64,000 bases of DNA from CBDBND01 sp965262665 (GTDB lineage Bacteria; Pseudomonadota; Alphaproteobacteria; Rhodospirillales; Rhodospirillaceae), in assembly GCA_965262665.1 (NCBI GenBank), contig CBDHFR010000004.1:682001-746000 (forward strand), in the 5' to 3' direction. Position numbers and translations under genes: made by a program. Each line of letters opens with the position of its first letter. Positions within the stretch are counted from its first letter, which is position 1. Under the pieces are notes generated by a model. The model saw nothing but the letters and a program-made list of their open reading frames with translations, made no database searches and had not been told where the DNA came from. Below are positions 44,401-52,409 of the stretch, one piece after another.

Positions 44401-44711
44401 TGAGCAAACGGCACAAGGCACACGATAGGAACAGATGGGAACATGTTCGCCGCAATGTCTTCACACGGGACGGCTACAGGTGCACGTCATGCGGCATGGC
44501 TGGCCAGCTTGAGTGCGATCACGTCACGCCGCTTGAGGATAAACCGGATCAAGATTTCTACGCCCTCACCGGCCTGCAAGCTCTATGCCGGTCATGCCAC
44601 ATCGAAAAGACACGACGCGAACGGTTACGGCGGGAACAAAAGAAAAGGCGCAAAGAACGTACACCTGGAGAACTGGCGTGGCGCGAGCTTGTGCAAGAAA
44701 TGATGGACTAA
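44400..44711 (+). CDS. HNH endonuclease
   Basis: 103 residues. The motif is complete: RDGYRCTSCGMAGQLECDHV (zinc Cys pair, then the DH of HNH), followed by QALCRSCHIEKTRRERLRRE. Small HNH proteins beside TerL are needed for specific DNA cutting and packaging in HK97-like cos phages. The start shares bases with the TerL stop, so they are co-translated. This suggests a cos-type packaging system in island C. Confidence 0.9.
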   Translation: MSKRHKAHDRNRWEHVRRNVFTRDGYRCTSCGMAGQLECDHVTPLEDKPDQDFYALTGLQALCRSCHIEKTRRERLRREQKKRRKERTPGELAWRELVQEMMD

Positions 44712-44819
44712 GCCAACTTGACAACCCCATAGTTCTTTGGGAAAAGACCTCAGAACTTTGTATGACAAATCCGACTCTACCGGGCGGATCAATCCTTTCC
44801 TCTCCAAGGAGTCATACAA

Positions 44820-45944
44820 ATGCTTCAATCCCAAAAAATCGAGCTTCAGCAGTCAGGGTGGAAAGAGCGTCTCGGCACGATCGGCAGCCTTACGGGTGAA
44901 GACTACACCGATGAGATTCGGCAAGAGGAAAAGACTCTTCAGACCGAGCTTACGAATTCTGAGCAAAGGCACCGCTCGGCTCTTCTTGCGGAAGACGACG
45001 ACGCAGAAAAGCGCGCCATTGAAACCACCGGCCAAAACGTGGACGCGGAAACGCGGGAGCGGCTCGAACTGCGCGAAAAGGCGCAGTTAACGAATTTCGT
45101 GATGGCACGGTCTCAAGGAAAATTGCCTTCAGGTGCGGAATCCGAACTTTGCGCCGCCGCTGGTGTGACCGGCGGCGGAATCCCAATCGAACTGTGGGAC
45201 GTTCCGCAACCCGAGCAACGGCAAACGGAAAAACGCGCTATAGCAGCAGCACCCAATCCAGGCGGGACAAATCTTGACCCGGTTCGCCCGTTTTTGTTCT
45301 CAAATTCGATTGCCCCAAAACTTGGAATCGAAATGCCGAGAGTCCAAACCGGCACGTTTGCTTCTGCCACTATTTCAACGCCTCAGAGCGCGGAGGCTAA
45401 ATCTAAATCCGCCGCCGCTGTTGCCGTTGCGGGCGGGCTGACTGTCCAAAGCGCCGCGCCTAGGAGGATTTCCGCACGTCTTGAGATGGCTGTTGAAGAT
45501 ATAGCAGCCACAGGCCAAGCGAACTATGAGTCAGCATTGCGTCAAAACACGTCGATGGCTTTGTCCGACGCACTAGATCAGCAGTTGATAAACGGCAGCG
45601 GAGTAGCGCCGAATCTTTTCGGAATTATCAAACGTCTTGAGGATATCGACAATCCGACGAATCCGGGATCGACGCCCGATTTTGATGATTTTATCGAAAG
45701 CTTTGTCAATTCCGTCGACGGATTGTGGGCCGTCGACGAGTCACAAGTTGCCATGCTCGTTGGGCCGCAAACGTATCGGCTCGCAGGCAAAGCTTTCAGA
45801 GATATAGCATCAAGTGATTTAGGCGCTGAAAGTTTTTCGACCTATGCCGCCAAAAACTTTGGATCGTTTTCTACAAATGCGCGGATGCCTGATCCCGTTT
45901 CCACAATTCAACGGGCCATTATTTCCGCAAAGGCCGTTCGATGA
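44820..45944 (+). CDS. HK97-type major capsid protein, main part
   Basis: 374 residues. The first 100 form the charged, coiled delta (scaffold) domain that the protease removes. The rest is the capsid fold: NPGGTNLDPVRPFLFSNSIA, IEMPRVQTGTFASATISTPQ (E-loop region), DIAATGQANYESALRQNTSM, LINGSGVAPNLFGIIK and GPQTYRLAGKAF. It ends at 45944 in TGA, which overlaps an ATG. The expected C-terminal 55 residues follow in that next frame. About 108 non-coding bases separate it from the HNH gene. Confidence 0.88.
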   Translation: MLQSQKIELQQSGWKERLGTIGSLTGEDYTDEIRQEEKTLQTELTNSEQRHRSALLAEDDDAEKRAIETTGQNVDAETRERLELREKAQLTNFVMARSQGKLPSGAESELCAAAGVTGGGIPIELWDVPQPEQRQTEKRAIAAAPNPGGTNLDPVRPFLFSNSIAPKLGIEMPRVQTGTFASATISTPQSAEAKSKSAAAVAVAGGLTVQSAAPRRISARLEMAVEDIAATGQANYESALRQNTSMALSDALDQQLINGSGVAPNLFGIIKRLEDIDNPTNPGSTPDFDDFIESFVNSVDGLWAVDESQVAMLVGPQTYRLAGKAFRDIASSDLGAESFSTYAAKNFGSFSTNARMPDPVSTIQRAIISAKAVR

Positions 45945-46123
45945 TGGGTGGATCGATGGGAATGCGGACAGCCGTTGCCCCGCATTGGGGCGAAATCTCG
46001 ATTGCTGATCCATATACCGGAAGCGCCCAAGGTGAACGCTATTTCACGCTTCATGTTTTGGTCGGCGACGTAATTTTGACGCAGCCCGCCGCGTACAGTT
46101 TGCGCGAATTCAAGGTTGCTTAA
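45941..46123 (+). CDS. Major capsid protein, C-terminal segment in a second frame
   Basis: 60 residues, MMGGSMGMRTAVAPHWGEIS, then SAQGERYFTLHVLVGDVILT and YSLREFKVA. This is the normal C-terminus of this capsid family. The ATG overlaps the stop of the main part (ATGA), so either a one-base mutation split the gene or the end is made by re-initiation or frameshifting. I see no slippery sequence at the junction. Without this piece the capsid fold would lack its closing strands. Confidence 0.75.
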   Translation: MMGGSMGMRTAVAPHWGEISIADPYTGSAQGERYFTLHVLVGDVILTQPAAYSLREFKVA

Positions 46124-46148
46124 TTAACATTGTTAATGGAGCGTCACC

Positions 46149-46436
46149 ATGCCGTCCGCTTCGCAAGATGTTGATCTACTGCAAGACCAGCCTATCGCGC
46201 TGGAAGATTTGCTAGGTCTAGCACCTGGTAAAAAATATTTGATTTCAAATGCAGGCGAGACTGTTGTGCTTGCTCGATCATCTGCAACCGAACCTGCCCC
46301 TGATGCCCGAGGACACCTTGTCGCGCCAATCGCACAAGGCGATATCGTCGCGATTGCGGATGACACCTTTAAAAGCTGGTTCTGGAGCCGTGATCCGGAC
46401 GGCGGACGATTAGTCATCACAGAGATACCATCATGA
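46149..46436 (+). CDS. Small head-module protein of unknown function
   Basis: 95 residues, beta-rich in prediction by eye (QPIALEDLLGLAPGKKYLIS, VAPIAQGDIVAIADDTFKSW, FWSRDPDGGRLVITEIPS). Its tail matches the remnant before the island A protease (7052-7195), so it is a conserved part of this head module. Position between capsid and protease suggests a decoration or completion protein, without proof. A strong terminator follows. Confidence 0.6.
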   Translation: MPSASQDVDLLQDQPIALEDLLGLAPGKKYLISNAGETVVLARSSATEPAPDARGHLVAPIAQGDIVAIADDTFKSWFWSRDPDGGRLVITEIPS

Positions 46437-46465
46437 TTGTGTGTGGACATGCGATCATGACGGAT

Positions 46466-46520
46466 GCGGGCGCACCTGTTTTTTTGCCTCCTTCAGGTGC
46501 GCCCGTCGTCCATTTTTTTC
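46466..46520 (+). terminator. Rho-independent terminator inside the head operon
   Basis: GGGCGCACCTG (46468-46478) pairs with CAGGTGCGCCC (46494-46504), and the stem can extend by two pairs. A T7 tract lies at 46513-46519. It falls between the small head gene and the protease gene, so the two halves of the head module may be transcribed at different levels. Confidence 0.85.
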
Positions 46521-46571
46521 TCACTGCGTTTTCGCGTCATGGCCTTTTCGTGGTGAGGCTCGCAGGCCCGC

Positions 46572-47558
46572 ATGATTCTTGAATCACGAAAGGTGGAAGC
46601 ACTAGACAACCCCCTGAAAACGCGGGTCTGCGAGGTTCGTTACACGTCCGGGCGCACCCTTGAAGGTGTTGCGCTTCACTATGGCGACATTGCACAGATT
46701 GGCGGTGGGTTGCGCGAAAGATTCGAATCAGGCGCGTTCTCGCCAGTCAGCGACGTGGTTTTAAATTCCGCGCATGACCGGGCCACACCGCTTGCGCGAA
46801 CTGACGGCGGCGGACTCACAATAAGCGATGATAGGGAAGCGCTTCGTATTCGTGCCGTATTGCCGGAAACGAGCGCAGCCAATGATACGATTGCGCTGGT
46901 GAAAGCTAACGTGATGCGCGGACTTAGTATCGAATTCCGGGCCATTAAGGAACGCCTCGAAGATGGAGTCAGGGTGATCGAGCGGGCGCATTTGAGCGCA
47001 ATCGCGATTGTTGACACACCTGCATACTCAGCAAGCACCGTTGAAGCCAGGCGGCGCAAAAACCGGCGGACGTGGATCAAAGGCAACATCAAATACGGAG
47101 TTACATTGTTTTGCGAATGCGTGGGCGGTGGCTGCCAAAAAGTTGTCTTTGCGCCCACTGCGCTTGAAAACATAGATGCGCGTGACGTGCTCGCAACCAT
47201 CGGCAGGTTGAGCGAAGCACTGGGCTCAGTTTCCGGTGGAAATTTGCTTTTCAAAAACAAGCGTGACCGACTGGACTATGAATTGACGCCCGCAGCACGC
47301 GACACGGCGGCAGGCCGTCAACTAACGGACCTGGTGGACGCCCGCGTGCCGATCTATGGCAGGCCATTGATTGATGAAGCTGCGTCGGTGTTTACCGATG
47401 TTGGTGGAATCCGAACGTTTACCGATGCAGCCGTGACGGCGATTCTACTCAAGCCGATTCAAGATGGTGAGAGACGGCTTGGATGGGACCCGGTTTTGGT
47501 TGATGGTCAAAACACCGCGTTTGATCGAAACCGGCGGAGTCGATTGCAATGGCTTTAG
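46572..47558 (+). CDS. HK97-type prohead protease with an unknown C-terminal domain
   Basis: 328 residues. Residues 1-160 are the protease: VLNSAHDRATPLARTDGGG has the catalytic His, VMRGLSIEFRAIKERLEDG follows, and LSAIAIVDTPAYSASTVEAR holds the Ser. Proteases of this family usually end there, as in island A. Here about 165 more residues follow: GVTLFCECVGGGCQKVVFAP (three Cys), DLVDARVPIYGRPLIDEAAS and FTDAAVTAILLKPIQDGERR. I do not recognise this domain; it may be a fused head or connector protein. The stop overlaps the next gene by 10 bases. Confidence 0.8.
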   Translation: MILESRKVEALDNPLKTRVCEVRYTSGRTLEGVALHYGDIAQIGGGLRERFESGAFSPVSDVVLNSAHDRATPLARTDGGGLTISDDREALRIRAVLPETSAANDTIALVKANVMRGLSIEFRAIKERLEDGVRVIERAHLSAIAIVDTPAYSASTVEARRRKNRRTWIKGNIKYGVTLFCECVGGGCQKVVFAPTALENIDARDVLATIGRLSEALGSVSGGNLLFKNKRDRLDYELTPAARDTAAGRQLTDLVDARVPIYGRPLIDEAASVFTDVGGIRTFTDAAVTAILLKPIQDGERRLGWDPVLVDGQNTAFDRNRRSRLQWL

Positions 47559-47923
47559 CAATTTTGAGTCCGTGGCCTACCACTCCCGCAGCCTTGAGCG
47601 CGGCGCGTTTGTGTCTTTCCGCCGTCATATTGGGAGACCTAACCGACTCCCGGCTTGACGCGTTAGGCATGGCTTCATCGGCCATGGTCGAGAACTATAC
47701 GCCCGACGCGCCGCAGGTCGCGAAAAACGAAGCGGTGGTACGGCTTGCTGCATATCTTGAAGCCAGGATGCCAAAGTCTGTGCAAAGCGTTAGCGTTTCT
47801 GGTGTCAGAATCAACTACCGTGACCCGCAATCGAAGGGCGATCTAATGGGCGGTTCCGGAGCCCGATCATTGTTACTGCCGTGGCGTGTCCACCGGGCAT
47901 TAGCAATCGAGGAGGTGTTGTAG
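47549..47923 (+). CDS. Phage head-tail connector / head-completion protein (island C)
   Basis: 124 residues, the same length as the island A homologue. Shared marks are an N-terminal MALAILSPWPTTPAA, the segment APQVAKNEAVVRLAAYLEAR (about 55-74) and GARSLLLPWRVHRALAIEE at the end. It would bind under the portal to prepare the head for tail attachment. The portal gene starts 3 bases after its stop. The frame is intact. Confidence 0.8.
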   Translation: MALAILSPWPTTPAALSAARLCLSAVILGDLTDSRLDALGMASSAMVENYTPDAPQVAKNEAVVRLAAYLEARMPKSVQSVSVSGVRINYRDPQSKGDLMGGSGARSLLLPWRVHRALAIEEVL

Positions 47924-47925
47924 CA

Positions 47926-48976
47926 ATGCGCTGGCCTTGGACCAAACCGGAAACGCGATCTTTCACGGACTCGATCACGTCCGCATTTATCGCCGCTGCT
48001 GAGTCCGGAGTCGATGACGTTCCACTGAGCACGGCTGCATTGGAAAGTGCTGCCGGATTGTACGCGCGCGCTTGCCAGTGCTGAAGTTCAAGCTGCTGCG
48101 CCGTTTAAACGGGCGATCTCTCCATCTGTTTTGGCGCAAATTGGAAGAGACCTGATTCGCGCCGGTGAATCGTTTTTTCTTATTCAGGTACGCGACGGTC
48201 AACTTAAACTTTTGCCGCAAAGCTCGACCACCGTCCTAGGAGATTCTGCCGACGAAAGCGGATGGTCATATATCTGTTCCGAATATGGACCGAGCGCGAG
48301 CAAAACAAGGACCGTCTCGGCACAGCAGATGATTCATGTTCGCTATGCTGTTGATCGCTTCCGACCTTGGCAAGGCATCCCACCTTGGAGTTGGGGACGG
48401 ACAACAGCGGCAGGATTATCGGGCATTGAAAACATGATTGCGAAGGAAGCGGGCGCACCGTTCGGCACGCTTCTATCACTACCCGAAAGTCCGCAAACCG
48501 ACGCAGCCGGGAACGTGCGCCCGTTGGATGCGCTGCGCAATGATTTGAACAAGGCGCGGGGACGGACGCTTCTGCTTGAAACTCCATCCGCCTGGACGTC
48601 ACAGGCCGGGGCAGGTGCGGGGCGTGCTGCCGATCAAACGGAATTCGGTCTTAGTCGTGAGCTGCTCGATATCCTCAAAAAATCATCCGCCGTCGATATA
48701 TTGGCCGCTTGTGGGTGCCCAGCGTCGTTGTTTAATCCCATATCTGATGGCACTTCAAAACGCGAGAGTTACCGACAATGGTTCTACGGATCACTGGTTC
48801 CAGTCTCGTTGCTTATTGCGCAGGAATTGACGGCCAAGCTTGAGACTCCAATCTCGTTCGACCTATCTGGGTTAGCCGCATCCGACACCCAAGGTCGAAG
48901 CCGGTCTTTTAAGGCCTTGCGTGACTCTGGCCTGAGCAAAAAAGCGGCGGCAAAAAACGCAGGAATTATTCTGTAA
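47926..48976 (+). pseudogene. Phage portal protein, frameshifted in a GC repeat (island C)
   Basis: The start MRWPWTKPETRSF (47926) reads to ESAAGLYARA and stops at 48084. The rest lies in another frame from about 48068: LASAEVQAAAPFKRAISPSV, LAQIGRDLIRAGESFFLIQV and SDGTSKRESYRQWFYGSLVP, ending at 48976. At 48063-48071 the sequence is a (GC)n run; two more bases would restore ARALASAEV, so slippage in the dinucleotide run is the likely cause. The intact product would have about 350 residues, a short portal. Confidence 0.85.
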
Positions 48977-49041
48977 CAGCCAACTTGACAGGGTTTTCTG
49001 GTGCAATAGTGTGGGTTGATGAGCACTAAAAAGGGGTTTTT

Positions 49042-49407
49042 ATGGCACGACCCACTAAAGACGCGCTGGACCGCTCGGTCAGGGTGTCGGTTTCCAAGCG
49101 GAGCCTAGACCTTGTTGATGAGCTAATTGAGGCCGTGCATGGGACGGTTGATGACCCTTATGCGCGGGCGATCTTTCGGCGGAAGACGTTGGAGTCTTGC
49201 GTTGACTTTTGCTTAGGCGAACGGTTGAGCGTGTCCATAACTGCGCCAACTAAACAGATTGCCGACAAAGACCAGCGCGAGCGGGCGCAAGAATGGATTA
49301 GGCAGATGGAGCGCAAAATTGCTGCCGATGCACCACGCGCCTTGCTTGATGTTTTGATTGCCAATGCTCAAGAGCGGCAAGAGGAAATTGATTCAGATGC
49401 CAAGTGA
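49042..49407 (+). CDS. Hypothetical protein of island C
   Basis: 121 residues. The start MARPTKDALDRSVRVSVSKR, then DLVDELIEAVHGTVDDPYAR, is mostly helical and charged, and the end is an acidic coiled segment (AQERQEEIDSDAK). The first part resembles a ribbon-helix-helix-like binding region only in general character. The gene follows the portal by 65 bases and overlaps the neck gene by 11 bases, so it is a head- or packaging-related gene, possibly a small terminase or regulator. Confidence 0.55.
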   Translation: MARPTKDALDRSVRVSVSKRSLDLVDELIEAVHGTVDDPYARAIFRRKTLESCVDFCLGERLSVSITAPTKQIADKDQRERAQEWIRQMERKIAADAPRALLDVLIANAQERQEEIDSDAK

Positions 49408-49774
49408 AACAGACAAAATCATGAAGGCGCTGACTTTCATGATTGAGAAAGCGGTGCGACGTGTCGCGCTCAATGTTCAAGTCAATCTGAAAGAATCGAC
49501 GCCAAAAGATTCGGGCCTGGCAACAGCGAATTGGATTCCAAAAATTGGTAGAGGGTCAAGTAGGCTGATCGGCTCTAAAGGAGCGGTTTCTTACACTGAA
49601 CAATCGGCAGCCGAGCAAAAGCTGGTCGGCTACCGTCTGAGCGGCGGCAAGGTACAGATAACCAATGCCACGCCATACGTTGGATTGCTAAACGCGGGTT
49701 CAAGCCCGCAACAACCGGCAGGCTTTGTTCAACGCGCAATCGAAAAAGCCGTGAAGGATATCGAAAACCTATGA
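49397..49774 (+). CDS. HK97 gp10-like neck / tail-completion protein
   Basis: The start at 49397 (MPSETDKIMKALTFMIEKAV) gives 125 residues. The family marks are VQVNLKESTPKDSGLATANW (about 24-43) and the C-terminal ITNATPYVGLLNAGSSPQQP, then GFVQRAIEKAVKDI. HK97 gp10-type proteins sit at the neck between head and tail. It is the only tail-side gene in the island, which fits a satellite that makes its own heads but takes tails from a helper. The stop overlaps the next start (ATGA). Confidence 0.75.
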   Translation: MPSETDKIMKALTFMIEKAVRRVALNVQVNLKESTPKDSGLATANWIPKIGRGSSRLIGSKGAVSYTEQSAAEQKLVGYRLSGGKVQITNATPYVGLLNAGSSPQQPAGFVQRAIEKAVKDIENL

Positions 49775-49989
49775 CCAAGCACGCCACGATCACGCAAGCC
49801 GAATATTCACGAGCGCTTCAAGCGGCGAAGCAAAAGGGCTTGCCGATTAAAGGCGTGAAATTTGAGAAGTGCTCGGATGGTACAAACGCGTTGACCTTGG
49901 ACATAGGCGAGCCGAAAGACGACGCTCAGGCCACGGAGAATGAAATTGATCGCATGATTGATCAGGTGCCTTATGAAACGAAAACATAA
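49771..49989 (+). CDS. Small hypothetical protein before the integrase
   Basis: 72 residues, coupled to the neck gene by ATGA and overlapping the integrase start. It begins MTKHATITQAEYSRALQAAK, is hydrophilic and ends with an acidic region (DDAQATENEIDRMIDQVP). Genes of this kind often sit just before phage integrases and may be excisionase-like or regulatory, but no fold is recognised. Confidence 0.55.
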   Translation: MTKHATITQAEYSRALQAAKQKGLPIKGVKFEKCSDGTNALTLDIGEPKDDAQATENEIDRMIDQVPYETKT

Positions 49990-51067
49990 CCCCTTTCCCG
50001 GTACGTCGGTCATGAAGGACCGACACGGCAAGCGCCGGTTTAGACTACGTCTAACAACGAAAGGCGGGACCATTGACGCCTATCTACCCGGACCCTACGG
50101 AGGACCCGCCTTTCGTGCCGCATATGAATCGGCAAAGGAGTCGATCCGGCCAAACAAAAGGCGGACGGCAATAAAGCCCGGCACCGTGTCCTTTGTAATA
50201 GAGAGTTACCTAGGCTCATCCGCATTCGGTGACTTATCGGACGGCACCAAGAAACAAAAGCGCACACGGCTTGATTGGATTCGCGCCGCCATTGGCGAAG
50301 CATCGTATGCAAACATTCAGCCTCACCAAATTGAGTCGCTCATGGCGCGGAAGGGCGGGGCAACGGCGGGCAACCGATTGAAAAAAGACCTGAGTCAATT
50401 ATACGCCTACGCTAAAAAACGGTTCGCCTATGCGGGCTTGAATCCCGCAAGCATGGCTGACTCTCGCAAAGTGAAAAAAGGCGGGCACCATACTTGGACG
50501 GATTCGGAGATCGAACGATTCCTTTCGTATTGGCCTAGTGGGTCAAAGGCGCGGCTTGTTCTCGTTGTCCTGTTATGCACTGGCACTGCTCGCCAGGATG
50601 CGGCGAAGCTTACTCGCGCAAATATCAAAAAGGGACGTGTCGAGTATCGACGGGGCAAGACGGGAAACCTGGTTGACCTGCCTATTCTTGAACAGTTGGC
50701 GGTGGAACTGGACCACGTGCCCTATGATCAATTCGTTTTGATCGGCCACGGCAAAGAGGGGCGCGCCTACGGTCCTCAAGCTCTCACCAATCTTATGAGC
50801 AAGTGGGTTAAGGAAGCAGGTCTGCCAGACTGTTGCACGGCACACGGACTCCGCAAAGCCGGTGCAAGGCGTTTGGCCGAGGCGGGCGCGACCGAATTTG
50901 AGGTAATGAGTTTTCTTGGACACAGCACGGCCAAAGAGGCCAGCCGCTACACCGCCGCCGCTGACCGGGCGCGTATGGCCGATTCCGAGCTTGCAAGATT
51001 GTCCAACCTACCCAGCCGGTTAGACAAAACAGGCCCGCAAGCCATTGATTCTAAAAAAGAAAAATGA
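49973..51067 (+). CDS. int: Tyrosine recombinase/integrase (island C)
   Basis: I prefer the ATG at 49973 (MKRKHNPFPGTSVMKDRHGK), inside the previous gene. 364 residues. The core-binding domain is around residues 55-150. Catalytic residues appear in LLCTGTARQDAAKL (Arg), AHGLRKAGARRLAEAG (HxxR), FLGHSTAKEASRY (second His, and the Tyr nucleophile shortly after in RYTAAADRAR). It belongs to a different subfamily from the integrases of islands A and B: no DUF4102 domain. A candidate attachment core starts 12 bases after its stop. Confidence 0.92.
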   Translation: MKRKHNPFPGTSVMKDRHGKRRFRLRLTTKGGTIDAYLPGPYGGPAFRAAYESAKESIRPNKRRTAIKPGTVSFVIESYLGSSAFGDLSDGTKKQKRTRLDWIRAAIGEASYANIQPHQIESLMARKGGATAGNRLKKDLSQLYAYAKKRFAYAGLNPASMADSRKVKKGGHHTWTDSEIERFLSYWPSGSKARLVLVVLLCTGTARQDAAKLTRANIKKGRVEYRRGKTGNLVDLPILEQLAVELDHVPYDQFVLIGHGKEGRAYGPQALTNLMSKWVKEAGLPDCCTAHGLRKAGARRLAEAGATEFEVMSFLGHSTAKEASRYTAAADRARMADSELARLSNLPSRLDKTGPQAIDSKKEK

Positions 51068-51144
51068 GGCGATGAGATTCCCGAAGGGAAGCTCCTGGAG
51101 GGAGGGCGCCGTTGGATGGCTGACTGGCAGCACGAGGATCGCGC

Positions 51145-52380
51145 TCACCCTTGGACCATTCTAAACCGCTCCTCGAAGCGGATGGCAAATTCGCCTTTCA
51201 CCTGCCACCAGAATTGAGGCGGCCGTTTCCACTTTGCCGCAACGCCCCGTAAGGCCGGATAGATCAGCTTCTTGGCCGCGTCGTCGTGGGCAAAGTGGCC
51301 TTTGCTCCGCACCGCCCGTCGTACGGTACTGTTCAAGCTCTCAACGGCGTTGGTCGTGTAGATCACCCTGCGGATCGGCGCCGAGAAGGCAAAGAAGGGA
51401 ATGACCTGCTCCCATTGGCGCCGCCAGCTCCTGGCGATGGCCGGATACTTCCGGCCCCACTCGCCCGCCTCAAACGCCGCCAGGGCCGCCAGGACCGCCA
51501 GAGCGGCACCGGCATTCTCCGCCTGGTAGATGGCCTTCAGCGCAGCGGCGCTGAGCTTGCGCTCCTTCCAGGAACCGTAGGCCATCGAGTTGCGGATCAG
51601 ATGCACGATGCAGGTCTGGACCAGAGTCCGCGGATAGGCCGTCTCAATGGCTTCCGGAAAGCCGCTCAGACCATCCACCACCGCGATCAGGATGTCCTTA
51701 AGACCCCGAGCCTTCAGGTCATTCATGACGCTCAGCCAGAACTTGGCCCCCTCGGTCTGCTCGACCCACATCCCCAATATCTGCTTGTAGCCGTCGCAGG
51801 TGTAACCGATGGCGAGATAGACCGCCTTGTTTTTGACCAGCCCTTCGTCACGGATCTTCACCCGCACCGCATCGAAGTAGACGATGGCATAGACCGACTC
51901 CAACGGCCGCGACTGCCAGGCCGCCAGTTCGTCGAGAACGGCATCGGTGACCTTGGAGATCAGTTCCGGGGAGACCTTGATGCCGTAGAGTTCCCGCACG
52001 TGACCCTGGATCTCGCGGGCCGACATGCCGCGGGCATACATCAAGATCACCTTGTCGTCGAACCCCGGCAAGCGCCGGCAGTGCTTCTCGACAAGCTTTG
52101 GATCGAATCGACCTTGCCGATCCCGGGGAATCGACAACTCCATCCGGCCATCGTCGGTGAGCACCCTCTTACGACTATGGCCGTTGCGGTGGTTGCCGCT
52201 GGACTGCTCGTCTTCGTCGTCGAGATGCTGATCCAGCTCGGCATTGAGGATGCGTTCCGCCAGTGCCTTCTTCAGATCCTGGACCAGATCGCCGCTTTGA
52301 AATGCCTCAAGCGCGTCCGATCCGCCCAATAGCCGATCCAGTAGCTCGTCTGGAACCACCGGTTTGTGCCTGCTCGCCAT
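51145..52380 (-). CDS. IS256-family transposase
   Basis: 411 residues in one frame. The DDE residues lie in YAIVYFDAVRVKIRDEG (about 165-181), LIAVVDGLSGFPEAIETAY (about 230-248) and IYTTNAVESLNSTVRRAVRS (about 338-357), with the C2H-like CIVHLIRNS motif between. Length is normal. The right end of the element (around 52415-52435, AACCTGTCAGGAATTTTG on the complement) is visible, but a matching left end is not seen between 51090 and 51145. That edge may be deleted. It truncates the metallo-beta-lactamase gene. Confidence 0.92.
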   Translation of the reverse strand: MASRHKPVVPDELLDRLLGGSDALEAFQSGDLVQDLKKALAERILNAELDQHLDDEDEQSSGNHRNGHSRKRVLTDDGRMELSIPRDRQGRFDPKLVEKHCRRLPGFDDKVILMYARGMSAREIQGHVRELYGIKVSPELISKVTDAVLDELAAWQSRPLESVYAIVYFDAVRVKIRDEGLVKNKAVYLAIGYTCDGYKQILGMWVEQTEGAKFWLSVMNDLKARGLKDILIAVVDGLSGFPEAIETAYPRTLVQTCIVHLIRNSMAYGSWKERKLSAAALKAIYQAENAGAALAVLAALAAFEAGEWGRKYPAIARSWRRQWEQVIPFFAFSAPIRRVIYTTNAVESLNSTVRRAVRSKGHFAHDDAAKKLIYPALRGVAAKWKRPPQFWWQVKGEFAIRFEERFRMVQG

Positions 52381-52409
52381 ATTGTCCTCCTTTGGACATC
52401 CTAGCGCTC

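Larger units (their letters stand above)
39453..51089. mobile_element. Island C: compact tail-less phage-satellite-like element
   Basis: About 11.6 kb containing, in order, two unknown genes, a gene split by IS3, TerL, HNH, capsid, a small head gene, protease, connector, portal, an unknown gene, a neck protein, a small gene and integrase. TCCCGAAGGGA occurs at 39453-39463 and at 51079-51089, 12 bases after the integrase stop, marking likely ends. There are no tail, lysis or recognisable replication genes. Size and content resemble capsid-forming phage-inducible chromosomal islands, which borrow tails from a helper phage. The assignment to that class is inference. Confidence 0.72.

Noticed and set aside
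51286..52332. 348-residue plus-strand frame opposite the IS256 transposase
   Set aside because: Antisense shadow: the IS256 gene on the other strand has all catalytic motifs.
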